Source: Candidatus Obscuribacterales bacterium
Lineage (GTDB): Bacteria > Cyanobacteriota > Vampirovibrionia > Obscuribacterales > Obscuribacteraceae
Length of the DNA stretch: 44,744 nucleotides
Reading direction: 5' to 3'
Assembly: GCA_021732565.1 (NCBI GenBank)
Contig: JAKFUT010000210.1
Coordinates: 1-44,744, forward strand
Shown: positions 18,108 through 27,261 of the stretch, piece by piece
Layout of the letters: every line of letters begins with the position of its first letter
How positions within the stretch are numbered: the first letter of the stretch is position 1
Notes under the pieces: model-generated
Told to the model about the DNA's origin: nothing
The model's input: the letters and a program-made list of their open reading frames with translations, nothing else
Databases searched by the model: none
Made by a program: the position numbers and the translations under genes

Positions 18108-19203
18108 TACGTTCGAAAATTAGGGCTCTATTGAAATTCAGGTGGGTGAAGTTTGTATATACGGGTTGAGTGGTGAAAAATCGAGCTTGCCGAGTCTCAA
18201 AAAGCGAGCGCATAACGTTCGTACACCACTGTGCAAGCATGGTGCAGACAACATTTATCTGTTTGCGATCCAGAATCGCGCGCAATTGTTCCCGATACGT
18301 CCATGCTCTAGCGGTGCGTTTCGTAGCAAGCTTAGTGACCAGAGCATCCATCTCGCTCTGGTCCTCAATGCTCAACTTACTGTAATCCTTTAGGAGCTTC
18401 CAGCGCATACCTTTGAGATCCGGGTCAGTTTTTTGCTCGAGGCGCCGGGTCTTGTCGATGGCAGCGGATGCATGCGCAATCACATGAAACTTGTCGTAAG
18501 TGATCCGTGCATTCTGCAGGTTCTCAGCAACGCCTTTTATGAAAGCGGGAGACATGTCGATGGAAACCGATTCCACAATTGTGGGATCACCGCCGTGAGC
18601 GCTGAGGTCGGATGCAAAAGCTTGAATAGTTCCGGCGTCGCGCCCCTCGGTAACGAAGATGACAGCGCGTCGCTCGGCATCCGCTACCAAAGTCACATAG
18701 TCATGACCACGTGCCCGCGAGGTTTCATCAATGGCAACCTTTTGGACCGCTGAGAAGTTAGACTGGTCCACCGTTTCGTCCACGTATCGCTGACAGATCG
18801 CCATGACACGATGAACACTGATGTTGAGCAACTCGGCAACGGCCGTGAATGTCATAGCCTTTGCAAACGCCAACACGAATGCCTGGAACAGCAGCGTAAA
18901 TCCGTCGAGTTTTCCGACCCATTCTGGCTCTGCAAGCCGCACCGACCCATCTGGCAATTCTACTCGCGGAACCCGGACCTCAAGATAGCACTCATGCTGG
19001 AAGAAATTCAGGTGGCGCAGCCGCTTCTTCTCCGTGTCATAGACCGGATGCAGCCCATCTGCATTCGGGTGGGAAAACTTGCTGCCCTTGATGAAGTCCA
19101 CCTTCAATGTGAGCAACTTCGCTTCCGCGTCAAACGATACATCCTGCACGTACCAAGGTTCCTTGAGGCCGAGTGCCAGGCTAAACAACTTCGTGGTATC
19201 CAA
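18052..19203 (-). pseudogene. ISL3-family transposase, 3'-truncated
   Basis: The frame starts at TTG 19203 and has ISL3-type features: an N-terminal region with a His/Cys segment (LRHLNFFQHECYLEVRVPR), a helix-turn-helix-like part (TFTAVAELLNISVHRVMAI), and the DDE core with first Asp (KVAIDETSRARGHDY) and second Asp (ESVSIDMSPAFIKGVAEN). Family-like sequence ends at LAQWCTNVMRS, codon at 18205-18207. From there about 50 unrelated residues follow to 18052, antisense to the Ku tail. The region that would hold the catalytic Glu (NGxxEGxN-type) is missing, so the enzyme should be inactive. I found no terminal inverted repeats with confidence. The deletion joined the element to DNA next to ku. 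Confidence 0.85.
18205..19203 (-). mobile_element. Remnant of an ISL3-family insertion sequence
   Basis: This is the recognisable part of the element. The 3' boundary (~18205) is where the transposase stops matching its family. The 5' boundary is set at the transposase start because no terminal inverted repeat or target duplication is recognisable beyond it. Confidence 0.7.
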
Positions 19204-19843
19204 GACTTTCTCTTTCTATTGTTGTCTGTCCTTTTTTCTGTTTTGGTTGTTGAAAATCACATCGAATCGCTAAGCTTCACGCCGGCGAGTTTTCATCGTC
19301 GTACACATGAAAGGGAAGAATGCAGACGTGGAAAATAGACTTCAATCGAAGAAGGATTTGGTCAGTCGCGACGCAGAGGCTGCGTTGGCATTGAGTGTGA
19401 AACTGTTCATCAACTGGAGGTTGATACAGCGTCCAGATATTGTGAGGCGTACCTTGACCGAACTGGATCGATGGGATCGTGTTCGGTGCAGGAACTGATT
19501 TCGCAATGATCAATCTTATTTAGTGTACGCCCGAAACGTGCGGCGATGACCGCCCCTCGGAGGAGCCACTGCACAGCAGTGGATTGATTATCGAGAGGTC
19601 TCCGAAAGATCGAACCAATAGAATCAAGTTACATCTAACCGCGTGAAGTAGTCCAAATCTTCAGTGGCTCTTAAGAATTGCAAAATTCAGCGCAAATATC
19701 GGGCGCAATTATTAAGGAGTTTAAGAAGTGATGTCTATGGTCACGCTCCATTCGTGACGAGCGGTCGATGTTACTTGATCGGACCGCATGTAAACTGCCT
19801 CTGTGTTTACTAATTGCCCGTGGCTACATAAAGGAACTTCCTA
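19204..19843. other. Region after the IS remnant; one weak ORF and a hairpin
   Basis: Apart from the weak ORF at 19307-19498, I see only a small hairpin, CCACTG (19566-19571) with CAGTGG (19577-19582) around a 5-base loop. The left part should contain the lost end of the ISL3 element. Confidence 0.4.
19307..19498 (+). CDS. Possible small hypothetical protein
   Basis: This 63-residue frame has amphipathic, protein-like composition (SRDAEAALALSVKLFINW; PDIVRRTLTELDRWDRV) but no ribosome-binding site and no known family. It may be a fragment disrupted by the neighbouring IS or chance coding. Confidence 0.25.
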   Translation: MKGKNADVENRLQSKKDLVSRDAEAALALSVKLFINWRLIQRPDIVRRTLTELDRWDRVRCRN

Positions 19844-20155
19844 ATGAGTCTACGTCTTTTCACGATTGCAGTCTTCGCCATAGCTGTTTGCGGACTCATG
19901 ATCTTCTTTCTCCAGAATCATGTAAGCCATGCTCAATTTGATGTGCTGTTGGACATCTTTACCAACGGTGTTGAATTAATCGGCATAGGCTGGGGGCTTT
20001 GTTATCTCTTTCTGGCGGCGCGATCTTGTATAAGACGTGAGCGCTTTATGAGGAGAACCCTGCTAGGATTGCTTGTTGCCACCATAGGCCTTGCCACACC
20101 GGGAATCATTAACTGGGTCGTTGCCGACTGTCGCTGCGGAGACACGTTCTCTTGA
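19844..20155 (+). CDS. Small membrane protein of unknown function
   Basis: The 103-residue protein has three predicted transmembrane helices (LFTIAVFAIAVCGLMIFF; GVELIGIGWGLCYLFLAA; TLLGLLVATIGLATPGII), a basic cytoplasmic loop (RSCIRRERFMRR) and a Cys pair near the C-terminus (CRC). A good ribosome-binding site (AAAGGAA) lies about seven bases before ATG 19844, which supports it as real. I recognise no family. Confidence 0.75.
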   Translation: MSLRLFTIAVFAIAVCGLMIFFLQNHVSHAQFDVLLDIFTNGVELIGIGWGLCYLFLAARSCIRRERFMRRTLLGLLVATIGLATPGIINWVVADCRCGDTFS

Positions 20156-20753
20156 GGGGAGGTACTCGTAAGCCGGGCAATGAAAATGGTATGGAAGCGG
20201 TCCCGCAGCCAAGGTTCAACCAATATGTTTCGCTGCCCATCCTCCCGCCTGCCAGGCGTCCAAGCCTACCACTCAGCTCCCAATGTCAAACCACGCTTCG
20301 CTCTAAGAGGGTTTGACCCCGGCGTCCGGTCTTCGTGGTATTGCGGCGAGCGCCGGCAAGGGTGATCTGAGCCGCGAAACAAAACCGCCTCCATGGAAAG
20401 AGTAACCAGGTCTGGTTCGGCCAACAGCGGCAATTCTCGAATACCTCCAGAATCACTTCGTTTGCCTGCGGGGCAAGAGCACTGTTCCGTGATGCAAGTC
20501 GAAATGAATGGCGTCGTAGACCTTCGCTCAGGAAATTGAACAAGAAAACTTACATCCCCCTCTGACGGAACAAGGGCAAATCGTCGCCCTTACATAATAT
20601 CGGACAAATAAGACAGTCTTTTCGTATATTTTTGGAGGAATCAGGCCAGGATCCGGGAGGGTATCGCTGAGCAAAACTGGCACCAATCAATGGTGGTCCC
20701 TGAATGAAAGAAGGTGCTGAGTGCTGAATCTGGAAATTAGGCGTATGTGCTAA
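20156..20753. other. Intergenic region with inverted repeats, no gene
   Basis: About 600 bp with no supported gene. Two inverted repeats are visible: GTCAAACC (20285-20292) with GGTTTGAC (20310-20317), and AAGGGC with GCCCTT around 20573-20592. They may be terminators for the flanking convergent genes. Short frames on both strands here lack start signals and family features. Confidence 0.5.
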
Positions 20754-21233
20754 TCAGCTCAGTATCGTATCCAACATTATGTTCATTCGCTCCCAATGTC
20801 CGCCTGGCCAATAGAGCTTCTGGCAGTCATTGCAGGTGTAAAACTCTTTCTGAGAAGAGCCGACGTGTTCCGGTAGTAACGATTGAACTTGTTCTGCGCC
20901 TATCGCCGAAAGGGATCCATTGCAATCGACGCATCGGCTGAAGGAGCTATTACGATTGAGTTCAAAGTGCTCATAGACTTCCCGAAGTTGTTCGCGCCAG
21001 GAAGTACCTCGAGTAAAGAAGGCGCGTACCGCTCCGGAGGTACACTTCTTACGAAGTAGAATTCCGTTATCTCGTGTGAGAAGAATTCGATTCTCGTTTT
21101 CGGCGACTTGTACAAGCTCGCCATCATCGATGGGATTAATAAATTTCGTATCGTAACCAAGCACTCTTAACCAGACTGACAACTTGCCGACGTTCATGTC
21201 TACGATAAATTTTGGGTCCAAGTCTTTTGGCAT
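20754..21233 (-). CDS. Mut7-C RNase (PIN-like) domain protein with zinc ribbon
   Basis: The 159-residue protein has the Mut7-C layout. A PIN-like N-terminus holds acidic residues (FIVDMNVGKLSVWLRVLGYD; ILLTRDNGILLRK). A C-terminal zinc ribbon has two CxxC knuckles (RCVDCNG and TCNDCQKLYWPGGHW). The Mut7-C family is predicted to be RNA-cleaving; the substrate is unknown. It starts 36 bp after the SulP stop on the same strand, so the two are probably co-transcribed. No obvious ribosome-binding site precedes ATG 21233. Confidence 0.88.
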   Translation of the reverse strand: MPKDLDPKFIVDMNVGKLSVWLRVLGYDTKFINPIDDGELVQVAENENRILLTRDNGILLRKKCTSGAVRAFFTRGTSWREQLREVYEHFELNRNSSFSRCVDCNGSLSAIGAEQVQSLLPEHVGSSQKEFYTCNDCQKLYWPGGHWERMNIMLDTILS

Positions 21234-21269
21234 ATAGGAAATCTGAGGGTGACGGGGCAGCGAGCAGGA

Positions 21270-23054
21270 CTATTCATCCCAATCCTTCCAGTTTACATTG
21301 TTTTCTTCAATGTACTGATCGACAGCCTTTCCGATGGTGCGAAAGAAGTGTTCTTTACCAAATTTGCCGAAGAGCCCGTAGCGCTTTAGCTGATCCTTTA
21401 CCGGTCCTTTCATCTCCGCAAAGCACAGTTCAATGCCGACTTTGGACAAGTCGTCGTCGAGTTCCTTTAAAGAATCTGCTGCAGTTATGTCTATATCCGT
21501 GACTGGTTCGGCCGCTACTACAACCCACTTTACCGGTTGTGGTGATTGTTCGATTGCTTTCATTATCCGTTCTTGAAATATCCGTGCATTGGCGAAGAAT
21601 AGTGGAGCGTCCCATCGAAACAACACTAACCCGGGAATAAGCCTGGCGTCGGGATGACGACTAATATCGTGATAACCTTTAAGCCCGTAAACCCGGCCAA
21701 GTGTAGCGGTGTACGGCTGCCATGCTTTGCGGATAAAATTCAGTAAGGCAACGGCGGTGGCAATCAGAATACCCTGCAGAATTCCCACCAGGGCCACACC
21801 GAGGAAGCATATAACCGAATAAACTAACTCGATCGATCGTAGTTTATAGAGTCGCCAAACGCTACCGATCTCCAGCAAAGAGATGCACGCGGATATAACT
21901 ACCGCGGCCAGTGCTGGCGTAGGTATGTTCTGAAACAATTGCGGTGCAAACTGCAGTAATAGAGCAATGCAGCCGGCACCAACGAGGCAGGTGACTTGCG
22001 ATTTTGCACCGGCAGCTTCTGCCACTGGTGTTCGTGATGAACTGCTGGTAACAGAAAAACCCTGTAATAATCCCGCCGCAGCGTTGGCTGCGCCGAGGGC
22101 GATGAGTTCTTTATTGTCATCCAGATCATGACTGTCGCTCATTGCGAACTTGCGCGACACCACGCTCATGTCTGCAAAAGATACCACTGCAATGGCCGCT
22201 GCACCGGCCATTAACGATGTCATCTGTTCCATGGAGACTTGCGGAATATGCAATGACGGCAGCCCCTGAGGAAGATCACCAACTACCGAGATGTTGAACG
22301 CTGTCGGGTCGAGAATCGATACGACAATGGTTGCTCCTATCATTGCAATCAGGACTCCAGGAATTTTCGGCGCCATGAATTTGAGTCCGATAATGATGAT
22401 AAGACAACTGAGTCCAATGGAAAATGCCACCCGGTTGATCCTTCCATCGAGAATGCCATTGAGTAAACCTTTGCTTTCTTCAATGAGATCGTGACCGCCG
22501 ACCTTAAACCCCAGGAGCTTTGGTAGTTGTCCTACCAGAACTGTAAGTGCGATAGCGTTCAGGTAACCACATCGTATGGGATTTGAGAGAAGATCAGTGA
22601 TAAATCCGAATTTCAAAAGCCCGGCAACGATACAGAACGAGCCGGAGAGAATGGCCAGCATGCTCGCCAGCTCTACAGCTCTCTGGCTATCTCCTCCGGA
22701 TAGCGGAAAGACTGTGGCGGCGATAATTGCCGCAAGAGACGAATCCGGTCCGAGCACCAGTATGCGACTTGAACCAAAGAGAGCATAGAGTACAAGTGGT
22801 GCAATGGTTGCATACAATCCGTTTATCGGAGGCAATCCGGCGGCGGATGCGTATCCCATTCCCACTGGAACCAGCAATGTTGTTAGCACCAGTCCTGCAC
22901 AAATGTCTTTCAGTAGCCACTCTCGTTTATATTGGAGAAGTAGTGCTAGACCAGGCAAGATTCGTCTTGTCCAGCCAGATTCCTTTTCACGGGAAGATTC
23001 ATTTGTTCGAGTGGACGAAGCCGTTGGCATCAGGAGCTGCTCGCTGTCAGACAT
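21270..23054 (-). CDS. SulP-family anion transporter with STAS domain
   Basis: This 594-residue transporter has the SulP N-terminal signature (LLVPVGMGYASAAGLPPING, LYATIAPLVLYALFGSSR) and 10-14 membrane segments to about residue 430. The mid-domain stretch FSVTSSSSRTPVAEAAGAKS is typical of the family. A cytoplasmic STAS domain follows (~450-575; GLVLFRWDAPLFFANARIF, DITAADSLKELDDDL). SulP proteins carry sulfate, bicarbonate or other anions in exchange or symport; the exact substrate cannot be read from sequence. Length is typical. It is likely in an operon with the downstream Mut7-C gene. Confidence 0.94.
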   Translation of the reverse strand: MSDSEQLLMPTASSTRTNESSREKESGWTRRILPGLALLLQYKREWLLKDICAGLVLTTLLVPVGMGYASAAGLPPINGLYATIAPLVLYALFGSSRILVLGPDSSLAAIIAATVFPLSGGDSQRAVELASMLAILSGSFCIVAGLLKFGFITDLLSNPIRCGYLNAIALTVLVGQLPKLLGFKVGGHDLIEESKGLLNGILDGRINRVAFSIGLSCLIIIIGLKFMAPKIPGVLIAMIGATIVVSILDPTAFNISVVGDLPQGLPSLHIPQVSMEQMTSLMAGAAAIAVVSFADMSVVSRKFAMSDSHDLDDNKELIALGAANAAAGLLQGFSVTSSSSRTPVAEAAGAKSQVTCLVGAGCIALLLQFAPQLFQNIPTPALAAVVISACISLLEIGSVWRLYKLRSIELVYSVICFLGVALVGILQGILIATAVALLNFIRKAWQPYTATLGRVYGLKGYHDISRHPDARLIPGLVLFRWDAPLFFANARIFQERIMKAIEQSPQPVKWVVVAAEPVTDIDITAADSLKELDDDLSKVGIELCFAEMKGPVKDQLKRYGLFGKFGKEHFFRTIGKAVDQYIEENNVNWKDWDE

Positions 23055-23645
23055 TTGAAGGTGCTTGTCGGAACTTGCTAAGCACGCTCATCTCCAGGTA
23101 GGACAGGGTTGACGAAATGAAGGTTCCAAGACAAATTCGACGCCGTTGACGGTTGACAAACATCTTCTTCGCGAACCTGTTGTCTCAAGACGGCAAGGTC
23201 ATTGCAAAATGTAAACTGCATTATTGGGGGAATCATCTTTTCTGGCCGTCCAATGAATTTTGCTATTTCGATCGCTGCTCTGATTATTTCCGCCTCTAGT
23301 GCGGAGTTCGTGCAGAACGGCTCACTGGTACAAGGAGAAGTTAAGCACCGTTAATGCCCCAATCCGTATAGTGGCGGATGGAGCGACGCCTAGTTACCGA
23401 TACCGATTGGCTCACATTCGATACATCATAGATATGTACGTTCGACTCGCACAACAATAGTCCGACTGAAAGGTCATGTGCGTAATGCCTGGCCAATTGG
23501 TAATCGCCTGGTTCGCGGCCATAATTTCGGCGAATTTCAATCTGAATCCACAAGGAGGCAATTCTGTGTTGGAGTTGGCCGTCTTATTTCGGGCTTTACT
23601 GTGAGTAAACCTCTGCCCATTCCGTTCTATTCCGGAGAAGATCAA
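23055..23645. other. Divergent intergenic region, no gene seen
   Basis: About 590 bp upstream of both the SulP gene (minus) and the HEAT/LRV gene (plus). An in-frame extension of the latter reaches back to 23478 but shows no family sequence there. Confidence 0.45.
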
Positions 23646-24023
23646 ATGTATGATTATCAAACTGCAGCATCGGCTGATCTAACGCTGGAGGATGCGCAGC
23701 GAATAGCCGATTTCGGATCAGTAAGAGCGCGACGAAAACTGGCCTCGAATTCTCGCTGTCCACTTACAGTTATGTGGGTGCTGAGTCTTGATGAAGATGT
23801 TCAAGTGCGTGCTAGTCTGGGGCTTAACTCCGCCGCAGACGATTTCTTGCTAAATGAGTTGATGAAGGATCGTTGTTTAACGGTGAGACGGCGAATTGCG
23901 GGCAGTATGACCCTGGGGCATCGTCGGCTGGCAGAATTGATGAAAGATACTGACCCCGTGGTGGCGGAAAGAGCATCTTTTACATTTAAGACTCTGAAGC
24001 TTGAGGGAATTCTGGCGATATAG
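23646..24023 (+). CDS. Small HEAT/LRV-repeat-like protein
   Basis: The 125-residue protein has three to four short helical repeats of HEAT or leucine-rich-variant type: VRARRKLASNSRCPLTVMWV, VQVRASLGLNSAADDFLLNE, TVRRRIAGSMTLGHRRLAEL, PVVAERASFTFKTL. Such repeats usually mediate protein binding. The start ATG 23646 follows GGAGAA by about seven bases. A longer frame from 23478 has no support. The last 38 bp overlap the 3' end of the convergent D-amino-acid oxidase gene. Confidence 0.75.
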   Translation: MYDYQTAASADLTLEDAQRIADFGSVRARRKLASNSRCPLTVMWVLSLDEDVQVRASLGLNSAADDFLLNELMKDRCLTVRRRIAGSMTLGHRRLAELMKDTDPVVAERASFTFKTLKLEGILAI

Positions 24024-24972
24024 CATTGTGGGCTGTGAGGATAGAATGTACATTCAAAGCACAGCCCCAGGATAGAGTTACACCGGCACCACCGTGACCA
24101 TAATTGTGCACTAGAAGTTTTCCTGCTGGCAGAATTTCCGGTTCGAGGCGCACCTCGTATCGCGTCGGTCTCAGTCCGCACGCGACGCTCAAGATCTCCG
24201 GTTCGGCAACCTCTGGTGCAATTTTTGTGCATCTTTCAATAATTGCCTTCGTTTCAGCAGTATCGATGGAAAGGTCGTCAACACCTCTTTCGTAGGTTCC
24301 GCCTAATATGGCATCTGTATCTCTGGGAACCACCATTGTAAATTTCTCTACGATGCGATCGTCGAGCCACAACCGGGTCAACTGCGCTGGTCTTTTTATT
24401 CTCACAACTTGCCCCCTTGCGGGAACCAGCTCAGCATCAGGCACAAGTTGTCTGGCACCAAGGCCGGTGCAATTAACAACCACGTCGTAGTTTTCAAACA
24501 ATTGGTCCAACTTATCGATCCGGGTGATTTTGATTTCTCCTCCGGTCGCGGCCAGGCAATGATGTAGATACGGCATGTATCGGCTCATGTCAATTACGTA
24601 TGTTTCGAAGTGAACGGACCGCTCATAGCCGGAAAGACTGCAATCAGCCTGTGAATTGTTAAGACCTGCGATTCCTGCCCATGACGGCAATTCTTCCTCA
24701 GCCCCAAGATAATTTATCGCGCTACGTTTTTGCACCCCCGCTTCTGCCAAATTTTCTATTCTCGAAAAATGCTCTAGTGTCGCCTGTGCCCATGCATTCA
24801 CACGTTCAGGTGGAAAAGCCATATAGGGGAACCAGAACGCAGCAGCCACATCTGATGTGGTGTTCGGCGAAACCTGGCTGGCAGCGATATCGACTGAAAT
24901 GCCGTTCTGTCGTAATACAATCGCGGTGCTCAGTCCGATAACACCGGCGCCGACAACGATCACATTGGTCAT
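23986..24972 (-). CDS. D-amino-acid oxidase-type FAD flavoenzyme
   Basis: The 328-residue protein has an N-terminal FAD-binding dinucleotide motif (NVIVVGAGVIGLSTAIVL), DVAAAFWFPYMAFPPERV as in DAAO proteins, the NCTGLGAR segment, LRPTRYEVRLEP (substrate carboxylate region) and the C-terminal DAO signature (LLVHNYGHGGAGVTLSWGCA). It predicts FAD-dependent oxidation of D-amino acids to imino acids with H2O2. Which D-amino acid is not clear. ATG 24972 is chosen because AAGGAG lies five bases upstream and the FAD motif then starts correctly. It lies 66 bp after the tandem histidine kinases on the same strand and may be in their operon. Its 3' end overlaps the convergent gene by 38 bp. Confidence 0.92.
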   Translation of the reverse strand: MTNVIVVGAGVIGLSTAIVLRQNGISVDIAASQVSPNTTSDVAAAFWFPYMAFPPERVNAWAQATLEHFSRIENLAEAGVQKRSAINYLGAEEELPSWAGIAGLNNSQADCSLSGYERSVHFETYVIDMSRYMPYLHHCLAATGGEIKITRIDKLDQLFENYDVVVNCTGLGARQLVPDAELVPARGQVVRIKRPAQLTRLWLDDRIVEKFTMVVPRDTDAILGGTYERGVDDLSIDTAETKAIIERCTKIAPEVAEPEILSVACGLRPTRYEVRLEPEILPAGKLLVHNYGHGGAGVTLSWGCALNVHSILTAHNAISPEFPQASES

Positions 24973-25038
24973 ATTTACTCCTTGAGGTAGTTTCACCGAC
25001 TGTCAAATGCGCTTCAAATGCAGTTCAATAAAGCGACA

Positions 25039-27261
25039 TTACTCTACCGAAACGGCTGCTTCCGCAGCGATTTTGGGAAGTTGGATCCAGAATGCGCTTC
25101 CTTTGCCTTCCGTGCTGTCGACTCCGATGGTACCACCATGTTGTTCTATTACTGCCCGGCAAATTGCCAGTCCCAAACCGGTGCCACCTTTCTGTGTCGC
25201 ATCGGTAGTGGAGACCTGACGAAATCGTTCAAAAATTAGTTCCTTGTGGGCCTCTGGAATTCCGCGGCCGCAGTCTATCACTTTGATGGTAAGCGGGTCT
25301 GACGAGACATCTACCGATATCACAACCTTCTCTCCTTCAGGCGAAAATTTGATGGCGTTCGAGAGTAGATTTATAAGCACTCGTTCCAATCGATCGCCAT
25401 CAACAAACAATTTAGTTTCGCATGGCGAATAGTCCAGTTGAACTTTATGTTGTGCTGCGAAAAAATGCACCGATTCCACCGCACGTTGCACCAGATTGTC
25501 CAGCGAAACGGTCTGGCAGTGAAGTTCCAGCTGTCCCGATTCAAGCTTGTTAATTTCGAGCAGGTCGTTAATCAGGCGTAACAGGCGCTCAACGTTGCGC
25601 AACGCCATGCCTGCTCGGTTCTGTCCATTAGTATTTAAGTTGCCATAGGAACCGTCTTCCAGTAGCTCAAGAAAACCAAAGACTGAGCTGAGCGGTGTTC
25701 GTAGATCGTGGCTGATCATAGCAACGAATTCCTCTTTGGCCTGTTCTATTGCATGACGTGCCGTGACATCCACCAGGTTAATGAGATACCGCTTTCCTTC
25801 AATAGACTCCATTTCCGTCATCCACAGTTCCACCGGAATCAGGTCGCCATTCTTTCGTCGCGCTGCGATATCGGCTTTGTGGACGGCGCGAGAATCAGCG
25901 CTGTCGCTGGATGGTTTGTTTCTTGAAACTTCCAGGACGCGTCTCAAATCTGCAAACTTCAGGTTGGGAAAGAGAATGCTCTGCGATGTACCTGAAAGCT
26001 CCTCGGCGTTATACAGCAGCATCTGCTCAATTCGAGGATTTGCAGATTCAATGGTTCCATCTTCGTTCACTGTTAAGAGACCGACCAGCATGCTGTTCAA
26101 AATTGTTCGGACTCTGGCTTCACTTTTTCGCAGCGCATCCTCTGCTCGCTTGCGATCGCTCATGTCGTGCACCACTGAAAAGAAACAGGCATCCGCATCG
26201 GACCAGTGCATTGACCACACCGTGTCAATCAAGCGACCGGTTCGCGAAAACATACGTGATTCCAAGTTCACATGAGGTTCTTGCTTCTGAAACCCGGTGA
26301 GGGACTGCAGGAAGTTTTGGCGTTCAGAGTCAACAATTAGCTCCCGCACTTCATGCCCTATCAGTGATGCCGGCTCGTATTCCCAATTCGTTATTGCAGC
26401 CGGGCTGACCTTTTGAAATTTGTATTGTGCATTCAGACTACAGATTACTTCGCGAGAGTTATCGATTAGTGATCGTTCTTTGCGGGCAGCTTCCCGCACA
26501 TTGCGTGACATTTGATGGAACACTGCATCTAGTTTCCCGATTTCGTCCTGGCTAGTGCTCTGCGGGTTGAGTGCGCGATCCTCAGCCAGGCGGCGAGTAT
26601 TATCCACAAGAATATCTAAACGGTTGGCAATTCCTCTCATGAAGGCCAGTGAAATTGCTACCGCTGCAAGTATGTTCAGCACGACGCAGGTCCAGAGCCC
26701 TTCCATCAGCAAGTTTCGAGAGCGCAGATGCGCCGCCATACTTTGCTGTCGCGCTGGTTCTATGTCTTTCTGCAACTGGTGGAGTTCGGTCGGAATTCTC
26801 TCTGTCCCGATTCGTGTTTTAGACTTTCGGAGTTGACCCGCAGCAGGATACTGCCTGGTGGACTGTAGCCAGACGAGCCTCTCTTCAATGGTGAACCAGT
26901 CGTTGAATAACTGTTCGATTTTGTCAGCAACTTTTACGCAGGAGGGAAATGCGCGAGCGTGTTTGATCAACTTTGAAGAAGTGTCTTTTAGTGATGGTAC
27001 TAGCTCGTGATACTGCCGTGCAAAAATCTCGTTATTGGTGCCCAAGTATCTATTCTCATAATAATTGACTCTTACCGCCAGAAGAATGAACTTATTGATA
27101 AGTGAGATTACTTCCTGCGCATTAGATTCATATCGCGATGCAGCTTCTGCTTCATAGAGCAAGTAACCGAGAGTGCCCACGAATGAAAGTTCCAGGATGA
27201 GCAGCAACCCGATTAACGACAGCCCCTTTTGAGAGAGAGTAAGCTTTCCGAATAACTTCAT
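25039..27261 (-). CDS. HAMP-PAS-PAS sensor histidine kinase (tandem copy 2)
   Basis: This 740-residue kinase has a transmembrane helix (~15-35), an extracytoplasmic helical sensor (~36-190) and a second transmembrane helix (~192-212). HAMP follows (ANRLDILVDNTRRLAED...DEIGKLD), then two PAS domains (~275-385, ~395-505). HisKA carries His518 (FVAMISHDLRTPLSS). HATPase_c has NAIKFSPEGE, DCGRGIP and GGTGLGLAI. All boxes are intact. Its ATG overlaps the TGA of the upstream kinase (27258-27261), so the two are translationally coupled. Domain order and H-box sequence match the upstream copy, so they arose by duplication. The sensor parts have diverged more, which suggests different inputs. No response regulator is adjacent. 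Confidence 0.93.
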   Translation of the reverse strand: MKLFGKLTLSQKGLSLIGLLLILELSFVGTLGYLLYEAEAASRYESNAQEVISLINKFILLAVRVNYYENRYLGTNNEIFARQYHELVPSLKDTSSKLIKHARAFPSCVKVADKIEQLFNDWFTIEERLVWLQSTRQYPAAGQLRKSKTRIGTERIPTELHQLQKDIEPARQQSMAAHLRSRNLLMEGLWTCVVLNILAAVAISLAFMRGIANRLDILVDNTRRLAEDRALNPQSTSQDEIGKLDAVFHQMSRNVREAARKERSLIDNSREVICSLNAQYKFQKVSPAAITNWEYEPASLIGHEVRELIVDSERQNFLQSLTGFQKQEPHVNLESRMFSRTGRLIDTVWSMHWSDADACFFSVVHDMSDRKRAEDALRKSEARVRTILNSMLVGLLTVNEDGTIESANPRIEQMLLYNAEELSGTSQSILFPNLKFADLRRVLEVSRNKPSSDSADSRAVHKADIAARRKNGDLIPVELWMTEMESIEGKRYLINLVDVTARHAIEQAKEEFVAMISHDLRTPLSSVFGFLELLEDGSYGNLNTNGQNRAGMALRNVERLLRLINDLLEINKLESGQLELHCQTVSLDNLVQRAVESVHFFAAQHKVQLDYSPCETKLFVDGDRLERVLINLLSNAIKFSPEGEKVVISVDVSSDPLTIKVIDCGRGIPEAHKELIFERFRQVSTTDATQKGGTGLGLAICRAVIEQHGGTIGVDSTEGKGSAFWIQLPKIAAEAAVSVE

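Noticed and set aside
20286-20543. Minus-strand ORF in the gap before the Mut7-C gene
   Set aside because: Arg/Trp-rich chance composition, no ribosome-binding site, overlaps an inverted repeat.
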